Source: Geomobilibacter sp964432205
GTDB taxonomy: Bacteria > Desulfobacterota > Desulfuromonadia > Geobacterales > DSM-12255
Assembly (NCBI GenBank): GCA_964432205.1
Contig: CAYSMK010000026.1
Span: 6,213 to 70,212, forward strand
DNA: 64,000 bases
Direction of reading: 5' to 3'
Shown: one piece after another, positions 51,590-59,456 of the stretch
How positions within the stretch are numbered: position 1 is the first letter of the stretch
How the letters are laid out: every line of letters starts with the position of its first letter
The notes under the pieces: generated by a model
The model's database searches: none
Seen by the model: only the letters and a program-made list of their open reading frames with translations
What the model was told of the DNA's origin: nothing
Position numbers and translations under genes: made by a program

Positions 51590-52572
51590 GGCAAATCCTG
51601 TTGTCGCTCTGCGTCTTAATAGCACTGGCAGGTTCCGCCTGGGCGGTCCCTGAGACGGTTAGCCTGCGTATAACCGATGTTACCACATCGTCATTTTCCG
51701 TGGTCTGGATGACCGACGTGCCTGCCGAGCCGACGGTGGAAGTCTACGCGGATACCGGTATGGCGACTCGGTTGGACGATACGCTGGTGGTGACCCCGAT
51801 GCCGGATCTATCACCTCAGGTGGCCGATGCCGCCCGCCACAAGGGAATCATGAAGGTGCGTGTCTCCGGGGTTACGCCGAACAGCAGTTATTATGTCCGC
51901 ACCGTTTCACGCGATCCGGCTGATCCCCTGAGTGTCGGCTACTCGCCGCTGCAGGAGGTAAAGACCGCTGCCGCAGTCCGTCCCTACCAGACGGCTACCG
52001 ACGGAACGCTCACGGCTTTTGCCAATGACTTGGTGGCCTTTACCACCTATATCCGTCCGGCTGACAGCGACCCACTCCCCGGGACCGGGGACCTTCTGCT
52101 GCTGGAGCTGGATGGCTCCGTCTCGCCGGTCAGCGCCTTTGTCGGAACCGGGACGATTTCCAGTGAAGGGGTCATCGATCTGAACAATCTGCTCGGTGTG
52201 GATACCGTCAGCCTGAAGGTAGTTGGTGGAGAGCGGGTTCTGGTTCGAGTCTACCGCGGGGAGAGCCTGACCACCCTTGCAACGCTGGGGTTACGGTTGC
52301 CGCTGCCGATGTTGCAACACTACCGGAGACTACCGGTTTCAAGCGGAATGACGACCGTACTGGCGCCGATACAGGGGTTCTTTGCCGACATCAACCTGGA
52401 CGGGAAGATCGACGTTACGGACTTCATCGAGTTCAAGAAGCAATACCGCACCGTTCCGGATGATGCGAACTATAACCCGGATTACGAGTTCATCGTGACC
52501 CCGGGCGGGAGAATCGATGCCCAGGATTTCGCTAGGTTTGCCCGTGAGTTCGGCCGCACCGATGTCCCATAG
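51586..52572 (+). CDS. Exported FN3-like protein with C-terminal dockerin
   Basis: 328 aa, ATGA overlap with the rhodanese gene, ribosome site AGGAGATAGG. Signal peptide (ILLSLCVLIALAGSAWA). Residues ~20-130 are a purple-phosphatase/FN3-like sandwich (LRITDVTTSSFSVVWMTDVP, SSYYVRTVS). The middle is another beta-domain. The last ~60 residues form a dockerin: FFADINLDGKIDVTDFIEFK is a canonical calcium loop D-x-N-x-D-G-x-x-x-x-x-D, and a second, less regular repeat is GGRIDAQDFARFAREFG. Dockerins bind cohesins, and the next gene begins with a cohesin-like domain. Confidence 0.85.
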   Translation: MRQILLSLCVLIALAGSAWAVPETVSLRITDVTTSSFSVVWMTDVPAEPTVEVYADTGMATRLDDTLVVTPMPDLSPQVADAARHKGIMKVRVSGVTPNSSYYVRTVSRDPADPLSVGYSPLQEVKTAAAVRPYQTATDGTLTAFANDLVAFTTYIRPADSDPLPGTGDLLLLELDGSVSPVSAFVGTGTISSEGVIDLNNLLGVDTVSLKVVGGERVLVRVYRGESLTTLATLGLRLPLPMLQHYRRLPVSSGMTTVLAPIQGFFADINLDGKIDVTDFIEFKKQYRTVPDDANYNPDYEFIVTPGGRIDAQDFARFAREFGRTDVP

Positions 52573-52608
52573 ATTTGTTTGCCTGATGCGTTGTTACCGG
52601 AGGATTGC

Positions 52609-55600
52609 ATGACCAGATCGATACAGGCGATTTTCAGATGCGTTGCGGTGCTGCTGTCTACCGCTCTTCTTGGCGGGGTGGCTTGGGGGGCGGGGATACG
52701 TGTTGTTCCCTCGAGTCAACTGGTAGTGCCGGGCGGTGAGTTCATGATCGATGTGGTTGCCGAGGGTATCCCGGCTGAAGGGTTGGGGGGGGTACAGTTC
52801 CGTTTGAATGTTGCGGCCCCTGGTGGCACAGTGACTGGGGTTGCGGCTCTTTCTCAGGGGGGGAGCAATGACATTTCCGTGCTTACACCACTGCCTGCTG
52901 AGCTAGCAACAACAGGTAATTCGGGGATCGGCGATTTCTTCTGGAACGGACGTGGTCCAAACGGAATTCTGATATTGGACAACGAACCGTTGACCAACGG
53001 CTCGGCACTCTATACCTATGCCCATACCAGCGGTGCGACCCCCCAGGTGGGTAGCGGTACGGTAGCGCGTTTTGCCGTCAAAGTAGGTTCTAGCGTTACG
53101 GCAGATCAACTTAACGTTACGCTCAGCGATGTAATGCTTCTGGATGGTGGGCCTGCCTATCCACTCGACTACAACACGGGGGCTTCCGTCTCGTTTAAAT
53201 GCCAGGCCAAAGTTCCTTCCTTAACAGGATTGAGCCTTACCCAGGCGCAGTCTGCCCTTGCCACGGCAAACCTATCACTTGGCTCAATCTACCAGCTTGA
53301 CAATACAGCGGGTAACCTCCCGCTCAATGTGGTCCTGGAGCAATCGTTACCATCGGGAAGCGATGCTCTTTGCCAGGCTCCTGTCAACTTGGCGGTCAAT
53401 ACGCCGCCTGCAGAGGTTATCTCGGCATCCTCTATCGATAAACCACACAACGACACAGGCGCGGTGCTCGTGACCTGGACTCCTTCAACATCCGGAAATG
53501 TGGCTGGGTATAGGATATACAAGGGAGCAACACTCCTGCAGGAGATCAGGAATCCACTGGCAGCGGGTGCAGAGGTGGGAGGGCTGCCGAACGGGATGGC
53601 CACGCAACTCAGGGTTGCCGTTTTCGATACGTTCGGCAATGAAAGCCCGGGGGTGATCGTCTCCGCGACGCCGACAGATGACGTGCCGCCGGTGGTAACA
53701 ATTGCATCTCCCCAACCGGGCATTACTGGCAACAACAGACCTCTGCTTACCTTCGCAACGACCAAGGGTAGTGTCGTGACAAGGCTGGATGGTGGCGTGA
53801 TCACCGCGGTCTCCGGCGCCAACCTCGATCAGCTCGTCGACGGTTCCCATACACTGGTTGTTGAAGCGACTGCTGCCGCCGGCATTACCGGTTCCGCCTC
53901 GGTAACCTTCACGGTGGATACTCTGCCGCCGTCAATAACGGTCAATCCTGTTGCTACCCCAACCCGGGACGTCAGTCAGATGCTTTCCGGTTCCGTCGAG
54001 GTGGGTGCGACGGTTACGGTTGCAGCCAATACCAGCGCTTCGGTGGGGACGATCTCCTATGTGACTCCTGACACATGGACATGCCCTGTGAACGGTCTTG
54101 TCGCCGGCAATAACACTCTTACCGTTACCGCCACTGACCAGGCCGGCAACAGCCGCAGCGTACCCGTTACCATCACGTATCATCCGCCGATGTCAGCAGT
54201 CCTCACCCCGGCCAACATTACCAACGACGACAAAGGTTCTATTGGTTTGACCATCAGTGATCTCGGCATGCCCGGAAGCGATGTTCTTGTCGAGCAATTC
54301 GTCGATGCCAACCGAAATGACGTCATCGATCAGGGAGACTACGTTGTCCGTTCGTTCAAGGTGACTGACGGAACCGCCTCGATTAATCCGAACATTCAGG
54401 GTGATGAAGACGGCGCTGCAAATAGCAAAGTCGTAACCGGTTTCAATTACAACCTGCTCAGCGACCCGTATCACGCACCAGGCAAGTATCTGGTTCGTGC
54501 CACTCAGGGAGCAGATCTGGCCACCGCGGCATTAGTGGTGGGCGCGGTCAGCCAGGTGCAAACCATTTCCGGAACGGTTATGGGCGGCAGCAATCCGGTT
54601 CCCGGTGCGATGGTTCTTTTGCAGGACAAGTGGCAGCGCCCGGTAGCCTGGGTCATTGCCGATGACGGTGGTGCGTATGTGATCAACGTGAAGCAGCCCG
54701 GGGAGTACCGACTGCTACCCGTCGCTTACGGCTACTCTGCAGCAGCAACCCCCATCACGGTTGGTGCCAGTCAAAACATCGTGAATCAGGGATTGGCGCT
54801 CGTTCCCGGGATCTTCTATCTCTCCGGACACGTGAAGGATAGCGCCAACGGCAGCGGAATTGGCGGAATCTGGGTAAGAGCGAGCGGTACCAATCTAACC
54901 GGCACAGCCATAACCGGCGTAGATGGTAGCTACAGTCTGAGTCTGCCTGCGGGACAGTACACCATTGCAGCGGCTGTCGATCCGGCAGTCCCCAATCCCT
55001 CCAGCAAAGGATATCTGGCCTTCAACAAGCAAGCCTTAGTAGTGGATGTTGCAGCCGACGGTATTTTAGCAGACATCAACCTTCCCCAAGCGGGTATCTT
55101 GGTAAGCGGCAGGGCCTTGAACGGAGAAGGATTTGTCCAATCGGGCATACCTGTACAGGGTAAGATCCCTGGATCAATCGACGTTCGTGAACCGGTAGGG
55201 TTCGGGATAACCAATGCTGACGGTAGCTATGCCCTGGCGATGACTTCCGGCAACAACTGGAACGTTTCCTTGCAGGACTCTTCCGCCCAAACTCTCGGCT
55301 ACATCGGGAATACAATTGCGAATTTCTCGACGTCAAACAGTCCATTGACCGGCAACGACCTTACCATTTATCCGATAACGGCTTGGATCCAGGGGACAGT
55401 GACTGATTCGAGCAACAATGTTGTAGTGGGGGACGGCATCAGGCTCAGGAATGCGGATTCTTCCATTGTCACCTCAGTTTCGACCGCTTTCGATGGAACC
55501 TATCGCATGGGCACTTTTGCCGGGAACTGGCTGGTCGATGACGTAACCCGTGGTAATCAAAGTTTGGAACAGACTGTGTTGCTGGCTGATATGCAGAGTG

Positions 55601-55917
55601 CCACGCTTGATTTCGTTGTCGATGTCCTCCCTGTTCAAACCATCACCGACCTGAAGGCACGTCCCAAGTCCGGTAAAGCCGGTCTGACTTGGACCTGCTT
55701 ACCTGGAAATGTAACCTACAACATCTACCGAAGTACAACCGCAGGTGGACCGTACACCAAAATTAGGTCAGACCTCACTTTGACTTACTGCTATTATGGG
55801 GATTTTAACCTGCCAAATGATATCACCTACTATTGGCGTGTTACATCCGTGGATGCAACCGGACTTGAGTCACTCTATTCCAACGAGGCGAGTGCAACGC
55901 CCCATTCATTATACTAA
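52609..55917 (+). CDS. Exported protein with N-terminal cohesin-like, PASTA, FN3, Ig-like and regulatory-like domains
   Basis: 1102 aa from ATG 52609, after CCGGAGGATTGC; the frame's earlier start at 52579 has no ribosome site. Signal peptide (CVAVLLSTALLGGVAWGAG). Residues ~20-205 are cohesin-like (IRVVPSSQLVVPGGEFMIDV, LGGVQFRLNV, TVARFAVKVGSSVTADQLNV). Residues ~205-270 are a PASTA-type unit (VPSLTGLSLTQAQSALATAN). Next come FN3 (~275-360), Ig-like modules (~365-540), several carboxypeptidase-regulatory-like units (~640-1000; GGIWVRASGTNL, GVDGSYSLSLPAGQYTIAAA), and a final FN3 (TYNIYRSTTAGGPYTKI). It is the last gene of the operon. Partnering with the dockerin of the upstream protein would assemble a surface complex (inference from domain pairing). 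Confidence 0.8.
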   Translation: MTRSIQAIFRCVAVLLSTALLGGVAWGAGIRVVPSSQLVVPGGEFMIDVVAEGIPAEGLGGVQFRLNVAAPGGTVTGVAALSQGGSNDISVLTPLPAELATTGNSGIGDFFWNGRGPNGILILDNEPLTNGSALYTYAHTSGATPQVGSGTVARFAVKVGSSVTADQLNVTLSDVMLLDGGPAYPLDYNTGASVSFKCQAKVPSLTGLSLTQAQSALATANLSLGSIYQLDNTAGNLPLNVVLEQSLPSGSDALCQAPVNLAVNTPPAEVISASSIDKPHNDTGAVLVTWTPSTSGNVAGYRIYKGATLLQEIRNPLAAGAEVGGLPNGMATQLRVAVFDTFGNESPGVIVSATPTDDVPPVVTIASPQPGITGNNRPLLTFATTKGSVVTRLDGGVITAVSGANLDQLVDGSHTLVVEATAAAGITGSASVTFTVDTLPPSITVNPVATPTRDVSQMLSGSVEVGATVTVAANTSASVGTISYVTPDTWTCPVNGLVAGNNTLTVTATDQAGNSRSVPVTITYHPPMSAVLTPANITNDDKGSIGLTISDLGMPGSDVLVEQFVDANRNDVIDQGDYVVRSFKVTDGTASINPNIQGDEDGAANSKVVTGFNYNLLSDPYHAPGKYLVRATQGADLATAALVVGAVSQVQTISGTVMGGSNPVPGAMVLLQDKWQRPVAWVIADDGGAYVINVKQPGEYRLLPVAYGYSAAATPITVGASQNIVNQGLALVPGIFYLSGHVKDSANGSGIGGIWVRASGTNLTGTAITGVDGSYSLSLPAGQYTIAAAVDPAVPNPSSKGYLAFNKQALVVDVAADGILADINLPQAGILVSGRALNGEGFVQSGIPVQGKIPGSIDVREPVGFGITNADGSYALAMTSGNNWNVSLQDSSAQTLGYIGNTIANFSTSNSPLTGNDLTIYPITAWIQGTVTDSSNNVVVGDGIRLRNADSSIVTSVSTAFDGTYRMGTFAGNWLVDDVTRGNQSLEQTVLLADMQSATLDFVVDVLPVQTITDLKARPKSGKAGLTWTCLPGNVTYNIYRSTTAGGPYTKIRSDLTLTYCYYGDFNLPNDITYYWRVTSVDATGLESLYSNEASATPHSLY

Positions 55918-56470
55918 TGCTTCCCTCGGGCGGCCCCGTGTCCAGACCAAGGCTTGCGCAGTTTTATTGATACAGTGAATAGTTGTATGGCAATAGCCTG
56001 CGACAATGTCATGACACATTTCCCTCACGAATATGCAGAACGTCGTGGGTGGCCACCAGTGTGACCTAGGAAGAGCCAAGGCCATAGAAATGTTGTCGCA
56101 AGCGCAACTCTAAATCATCCGGATACAGAGTTGGCATATCCTTACGATTCAGATATCTATGATTTGAGCGAAGCAAGAAGATTTGTTGAAAAATGTTATG
56201 ATGACCTGTCTTCGCAATAGATGACAGGTCAAGGGGAGGGGTAGGAACCCCTCCCCGGAAGAAGGCACCCTTGTCTACCTCGCGCCCGTTACGGCATTAA
56301 GCCGAGTCCTGTGTTAAGGGAACGATTGAACCGCTAAAGTCTTACTGGCTATAGATTTGAAGTTTGTGACGTATTCTGTCGTGCATTCCTGCTATACTGA
56401 AAATTATATTCTCGGGGCGCGACCTCAGCGGGTGGTGCATCGAGACTCAAAATGTCGGGAGGACAATGAC
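55918..56470 (+). other. Intergenic region with a gene fragment and a strong hairpin
   Basis: A short frame ending at 56220 reads TLNHPDTELAYPYDSDIYDL then SEARRFVEKCYDDLSSQ. It looks like the tail of a real protein but has no start or ribosome site, so it is probably a remnant. Directly after it, GGGGAGGGGT (56233-56242) and ACCCCTCCCC (56247-56256) form a perfect 10-bp stem with a 4-base loop; no T-run follows. No other gene is supportable. Confidence 0.45.
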
Positions 56471-57067
56471 ATGTCTGCGAGTAAGATGACCAGGGAACAA
56501 TTGTTGGCGTATCCGATTTATGACATTCCTTTTTCTATCAGGGCGAGCAATATCCTGAAAAGCACAGGGGTGAAAACAGTCGGCGACTTGATTGAGTATG
56601 ATGCCCGTCAACTTCAAAATGTGCGTGGTTGCGGGAACGTAACCATGGCAGAGATATTTGCAATCCTTTCGCTAATGAATCTCAAGATGAACAATTGTGA
56701 AGGGGTTTGTTCTGAAGATGCAGTTGGTCGCGCCATTGCAAGGATTAGGGCCAGAATTCAAGTTGCAAACGAGCCACCGGCTCCCAGAAAGTCGAAGAGC
56801 GGGAAAACGCGAGCTGATATAAAGGCAGAAATCCTTGAAAAGCGAATGAAAACTTTGATTTTGCGGTCAAAAAACCTTACTTACAAGGCGATAGCCGCCG
56901 AAATCGGCGTAACCGCCGATACTGCAAGAAGTTATTATCACAAAACAGGAAGGGCGTTGGTTTGGGAAGCAAAGAAGACCAAAAAAACGCTTGATGAGGT
57001 TATGTTAATCAAAAACTTGCCTGTTGTCGTAATTGACCGTATGAGAAAAGATGGTATTGTCTTCTAA
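56471..57067 (+). CDS. RNA polymerase alpha-CTD-like protein fused to a helix-turn-helix region
   Basis: 198 aa from ATG 56471 (MSASKMTREQLLAYPIYDIP), with GGGAGGAC upstream. The frame extends to 56357 without support. Residues ~10-75 resemble the C-terminal domain of RNA polymerase alpha: IYDIPFSIRASNILKSTGVK, TVGDLIEYDARQLQNVRGCG, then AEIFAILSLMNLK. The order and helix-hairpin-helix pattern match LELSVRSxNCLK..IxxIGxL..xxELLxxxxxGxKSLxEI. Residues ~120-165 (LRSKNLTYKAIAAEIGVTAD then TARSYYHKTG) are a helix-turn-helix. Such a protein could recruit or titrate polymerase at island promoters. No sigma, beta or alpha N-terminal part is present. A plain HhH DNA-binding protein is the alternative. 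Confidence 0.75.
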   Translation: MSASKMTREQLLAYPIYDIPFSIRASNILKSTGVKTVGDLIEYDARQLQNVRGCGNVTMAEIFAILSLMNLKMNNCEGVCSEDAVGRAIARIRARIQVANEPPAPRKSKSGKTRADIKAEILEKRMKTLILRSKNLTYKAIAAEIGVTADTARSYYHKTGRALVWEAKKTKKTLDEVMLIKNLPVVVIDRMRKDGIVF

Positions 57068-57094
57068 CTTCATTGGAGGCGTAGGAGGAAGGTC

Positions 57095-57535
57095 ATGGAC
57101 CTTGAGTTTATTGTTACTCATTTCTCAGGAACCGGATATGCAACATATGTCGACTTAGCTCTTATCCTGTTATTTTACTCAGCAATTTTTGTAAGTATAG
57201 GCTTGATACTTGGTAAGAATGGACGGGATATCATCGTATTCGTAACAAGAAAAGCGTTTGGACTCAAAGGATATGGTCCTGAATGGGAAGCGTTCAGGCA
57301 AAAAGTTGAACCATATACCGAGTTTCTATACAGTATGACTTTTTCTTTGGTTGGTCTTTATTCGGCGGCATTAGTTGGGTTCGCCTTGGTTTTTTGGAGC
57401 AAGAATGCACCGTTGAAGGCAATAATCATTTCTGTTGCATGGTTGATTGTGAGTTTTTACTACATGAGATTGAACCTCGAATCAGCCTCATGGGCGTATC
57501 ATCGTATCAAAAAACGTAGAGCACAAAGAGTGTAA
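57095..57535 (+). CDS. Small multi-span membrane protein, unknown
   Basis: 146 aa, ribosome site GGAGGAAGG, 27 bases after the alpha-CTD-like gene and likely co-transcribed. Four hydrophobic segments: YVDLALILLFYSAIFVSIGL, FLYSMTFSLVGLYSAALVGF with ALVFW, and AIIISVAWLIVSFYYMRLNL, separated by basic loops. The tail is basic (HRIKKRRAQRV). No family recognised. It may serve with the preceding regulator in an island function near attR. Confidence 0.6.
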   Translation: MDLEFIVTHFSGTGYATYVDLALILLFYSAIFVSIGLILGKNGRDIIVFVTRKAFGLKGYGPEWEAFRQKVEPYTEFLYSMTFSLVGLYSAALVGFALVFWSKNAPLKAIIISVAWLIVSFYYMRLNLESASWAYHRIKKRRAQRV

Positions 57536-57541
57536 GAAGGC

Positions 57542-57736
57542 ATGACAGCGGATATTGACGAGTACTGCGTAGCTATGCTTAATGTTCCAGACGATTGCGA
57601 ACAGTATTCTCGGACCAGTCGAAGCAACCCGAACGAAAAGCAGATGAAAGCAATACCGAAAATCCACAAGATTATTAACCTGGATGGGCGTTATGTTCCC
57701 CGCAGGCGCAGGGATGAACCGGAAAACGTACAATAG
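57542..57736 (+). CDS. Small hypothetical protein
   Basis: 64 aa, ATG 57542, six bases after the previous stop, with a weak ribosome site (AAGAAGG). Soluble and charged (QYSRTSRSNPNEKQMKAIPK, RYVPRRRRDEPENVQ). Weak support: position in an apparent operon is the main argument. The stretch 57737-58004 after it holds no gene. It repeats a GTTCCCCG-AGGCGC motif (about 57697 and 57754) and contains the right-end integrase-site-like repeats. Confidence 0.4.
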   Translation: MTADIDEYCVAMLNVPDDCEQYSRTSRSNPNEKQMKAIPKIHKIINLDGRYVPRRRRDEPENVQ

Positions 57737-57855
57737 GAAAAACTTTTCGATGTATGTTCCCCGAAGGCGCGGGACATAATAGGTGGGATTACCGCTGTCC
57801 CGCAGTTTGATTGAATGAAGAACAATAGGATTACGGACATGCCATGATAATACCT

Positions 57856-57876
57856 TTTGACTAAACTTTGACCAAA
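57856..57876. repeat. Direct repeats at right end (candidate arm-type integrase sites)
   Basis: TTTGACTAAA (57856-57865) and TTTGACCAAA (57867-57876), 11 bases apart. They match the pair at 9691-9712 beside attL and lie about 130 bases inside attR. Confidence 0.5.
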
Positions 57877-58004
57877 TGTTTGTGAGATGGTGTATTCTGC
57901 TGAACGTTTGCAAACGAAAATCAGCCGAAAAATAGGTTGTAAGTATCTGCAATTGCTTGATTTTGTAGTGATGCCTGAGCCGGATAACGACTGGAATCAG
58001 TGGC

Positions 58005-58027
58005 TTCGAATCCCGTTTCCCGCTCCA
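58005..58027 (+). repeat. attR: 23-bp copy of the tRNA-Gly 3' end
   Basis: Identical to 9621-9643 over 23 bases; the base before differs (C instead of G). It ends in GCTCCA, followed by GATAAGC, which would be the original sequence downstream of the tRNA before insertion. Confidence 0.92.
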
Positions 58028-58037
58028 GATAAGCTAC

Positions 58038-58064
58038 AAGGAATCTTTCGGGATTCCTTTTTTA
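58038..58064 (+). terminator. Rho-independent terminator just after attR (original tRNA-Gly terminator)
   Basis: AAGGAATC / GATTCCTT with a 6-base loop followed by TTTTTTA. Its place ten bases after the attR core is that of a tRNA terminator, so the island has separated the tRNA from its terminator. Confidence 0.8.
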
Positions 58065-58600
58065 TTGCCCCGACTTTCACCAAAACTTTCACCTGGAAAG
58101 TTTTAATGGGAGATTCGGGGCTTTCCTTTTCTGAGGTAAATTGAGCTGTTGCGGGTAGTGGGGGGTGCCAGACTGTCCCCGTACTGCTGATCGATGAACA
58201 GATTTGGCGCTTTAGCCTTCGGTTGCACGAAGTCCCTCCCATGTACTCCAGTATCAGCCAGAAATCCTCTTCCAATCCTTCGATGTAATCCCCGTAAACC
58301 TCGTTAGTATTTGCTCCGATCCATGCCCCATGAGCCGTACCCGTTTGTTAGGATCGATCCTGATGCTGAGCGCCCAGGCAGGGGCGCAGGGAGTAGGCGG
58401 CTTTATCGATGATGCCGCTGGCCTTCATTGCATTCTCTTTTCATCGTGCTGATGTACTTCTGCAATTCAACAGTGCTGATCTTGAATAAGGTTTTATCCC
58501 GGGAGTAGGGAAGAATCCGGTAATCAATAATCAGCTGGTAATCATCTTGAGAGGTTGCTTCATGTACGCATGTGCAGAAGCTCATTTCGGCATTTTTGCT
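58065..58600 (-). pseudogene. Decayed second tyrosine integrase
   Basis: Integrase pieces are readable on the minus strand in different frames. Around 58585-58430: SQDDYQLIIDYRILPYSRDK then VELQKYISTMKREC, the core-binding domain, parallel to KQRDYREALASRILPYFGGM of the intact island integrase. Around 58370-58300: ALSIRIDPNKRVRLMGHGSE, box II. Around 58290-58240: NEVYGDYIEGLEEDFWLILE, the Tyr region. Around 58092-58073: a C-terminal GESFGES. The region between, including the first catalytic segment, is deleted. It has the same orientation and the same spacing to a tRNA end as the intact integrase, so it belonged to an older element at the same site. Confidence 0.82.
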
Positions 58601-59156
58601 GGAAGGTTGGTAAGGCTGGAACGGAGTTTGTTTTGATAATTTCAGAAATTTTGAAAACTGCCACTCTCAGACCCTCTAATTTCAATTTTTATGAAAGTTT
58701 ATGTGCTGATGGGCTGTTGCGTTAATGCTCTCTTATGTGATCAGTGTCGCCTGCTAAAACCCATCACAATCCAATAAGTTGAACACCCTCCGTACTCATT
58801 CGAGAAACTCAATCTGTGTGTATTTACCCCCGCGCATGTGTATAGAAATAATAATGTTATTGCAGGTTGTGGCCGATTGTGCATACATAACATGCTAATT
58901 TAACACATATAATTACTTTAAAGCGTGCGCTTGAATATCAGTCTTGGCAATCAAGTGGAAAATTATATAAAAGCGTTTGGCATAACGTGTGCTCTTGGTA
59001 AAGCATTGGCTACTCGCCATAATCAACCCCACCCAAACCCTCCCCTGGGTTGGCAAAGAGTTCTTCCTCCTGGATGGACGAGGGGTGAGTCATATTTCGT
59101 CTCGGTAAATATTAGTTCGGGTTAAAGCTCCTTGTAAAAACAGAACAAGGTTTTTG
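58601..59156. other. Non-coding stretch
   Basis: Largely AT-rich. I see no supportable gene. A C-rich piece at ~59026-59095 (CCCCACCCAAACCCTCCCCT) resembles a dispersed intergenic repeat. A TGGCATA-N4-GTGCT at 58978 has sigma-54 core spacing but lies 480 bases from the next gene. Confidence 0.4.
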
Positions 59157-59205
59157 TTGACAGGTGGGATTGTAGAATGATAAAAAGAACGTACGTTCGT
59201 TCTTT
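59157..59205 (+). promoter_or_regulatory. Promoter with overlapping TetR-type operator for the DUF1302 operon
   Basis: TTGACA (59157-59162) and ATAAAA (59180-59185) are 17 bases apart. AAAGAACG (59184-59191) and CGTTCTTT (59198-59205) form an 8-bp inverted repeat around TACGTT, overlapping the -10 and start region. The composition is typical of TetR-family operators. The regulator is not in this window. The leader to the first gene is ~250 bases. Confidence 0.6.
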
Positions 59206-59456
59206 GCTAATTGGGCTGTCCTGTTGAGGATGTCTGTTTTCTGAAAAGATAAACATGTTCGTATATGTGTCACCGCCGTCAATGACGGGTAGGTTTGAAT
59301 AGTTCCTCAAAGGAATAGTTGTATTCATTGAAGACTATAGAGGTCTTGATTGCGAACTTCATAGTTTGCAGAAGTGAATGACATGAAAGGAGAACAGGTT
59401 TGGCGACCTAAGTGGAGTTGGTTCCAGTTGGCAGTAATAACGACAAGGAGGATTGC

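Noticed and set aside
58978..58992. Sigma-54 promoter (TGGCATA-N4-GTGCT)
   Set aside because: Core spacing fits but it is ~480 bases from the nearest gene and a better sigma-70 promoter with operator lies closer.
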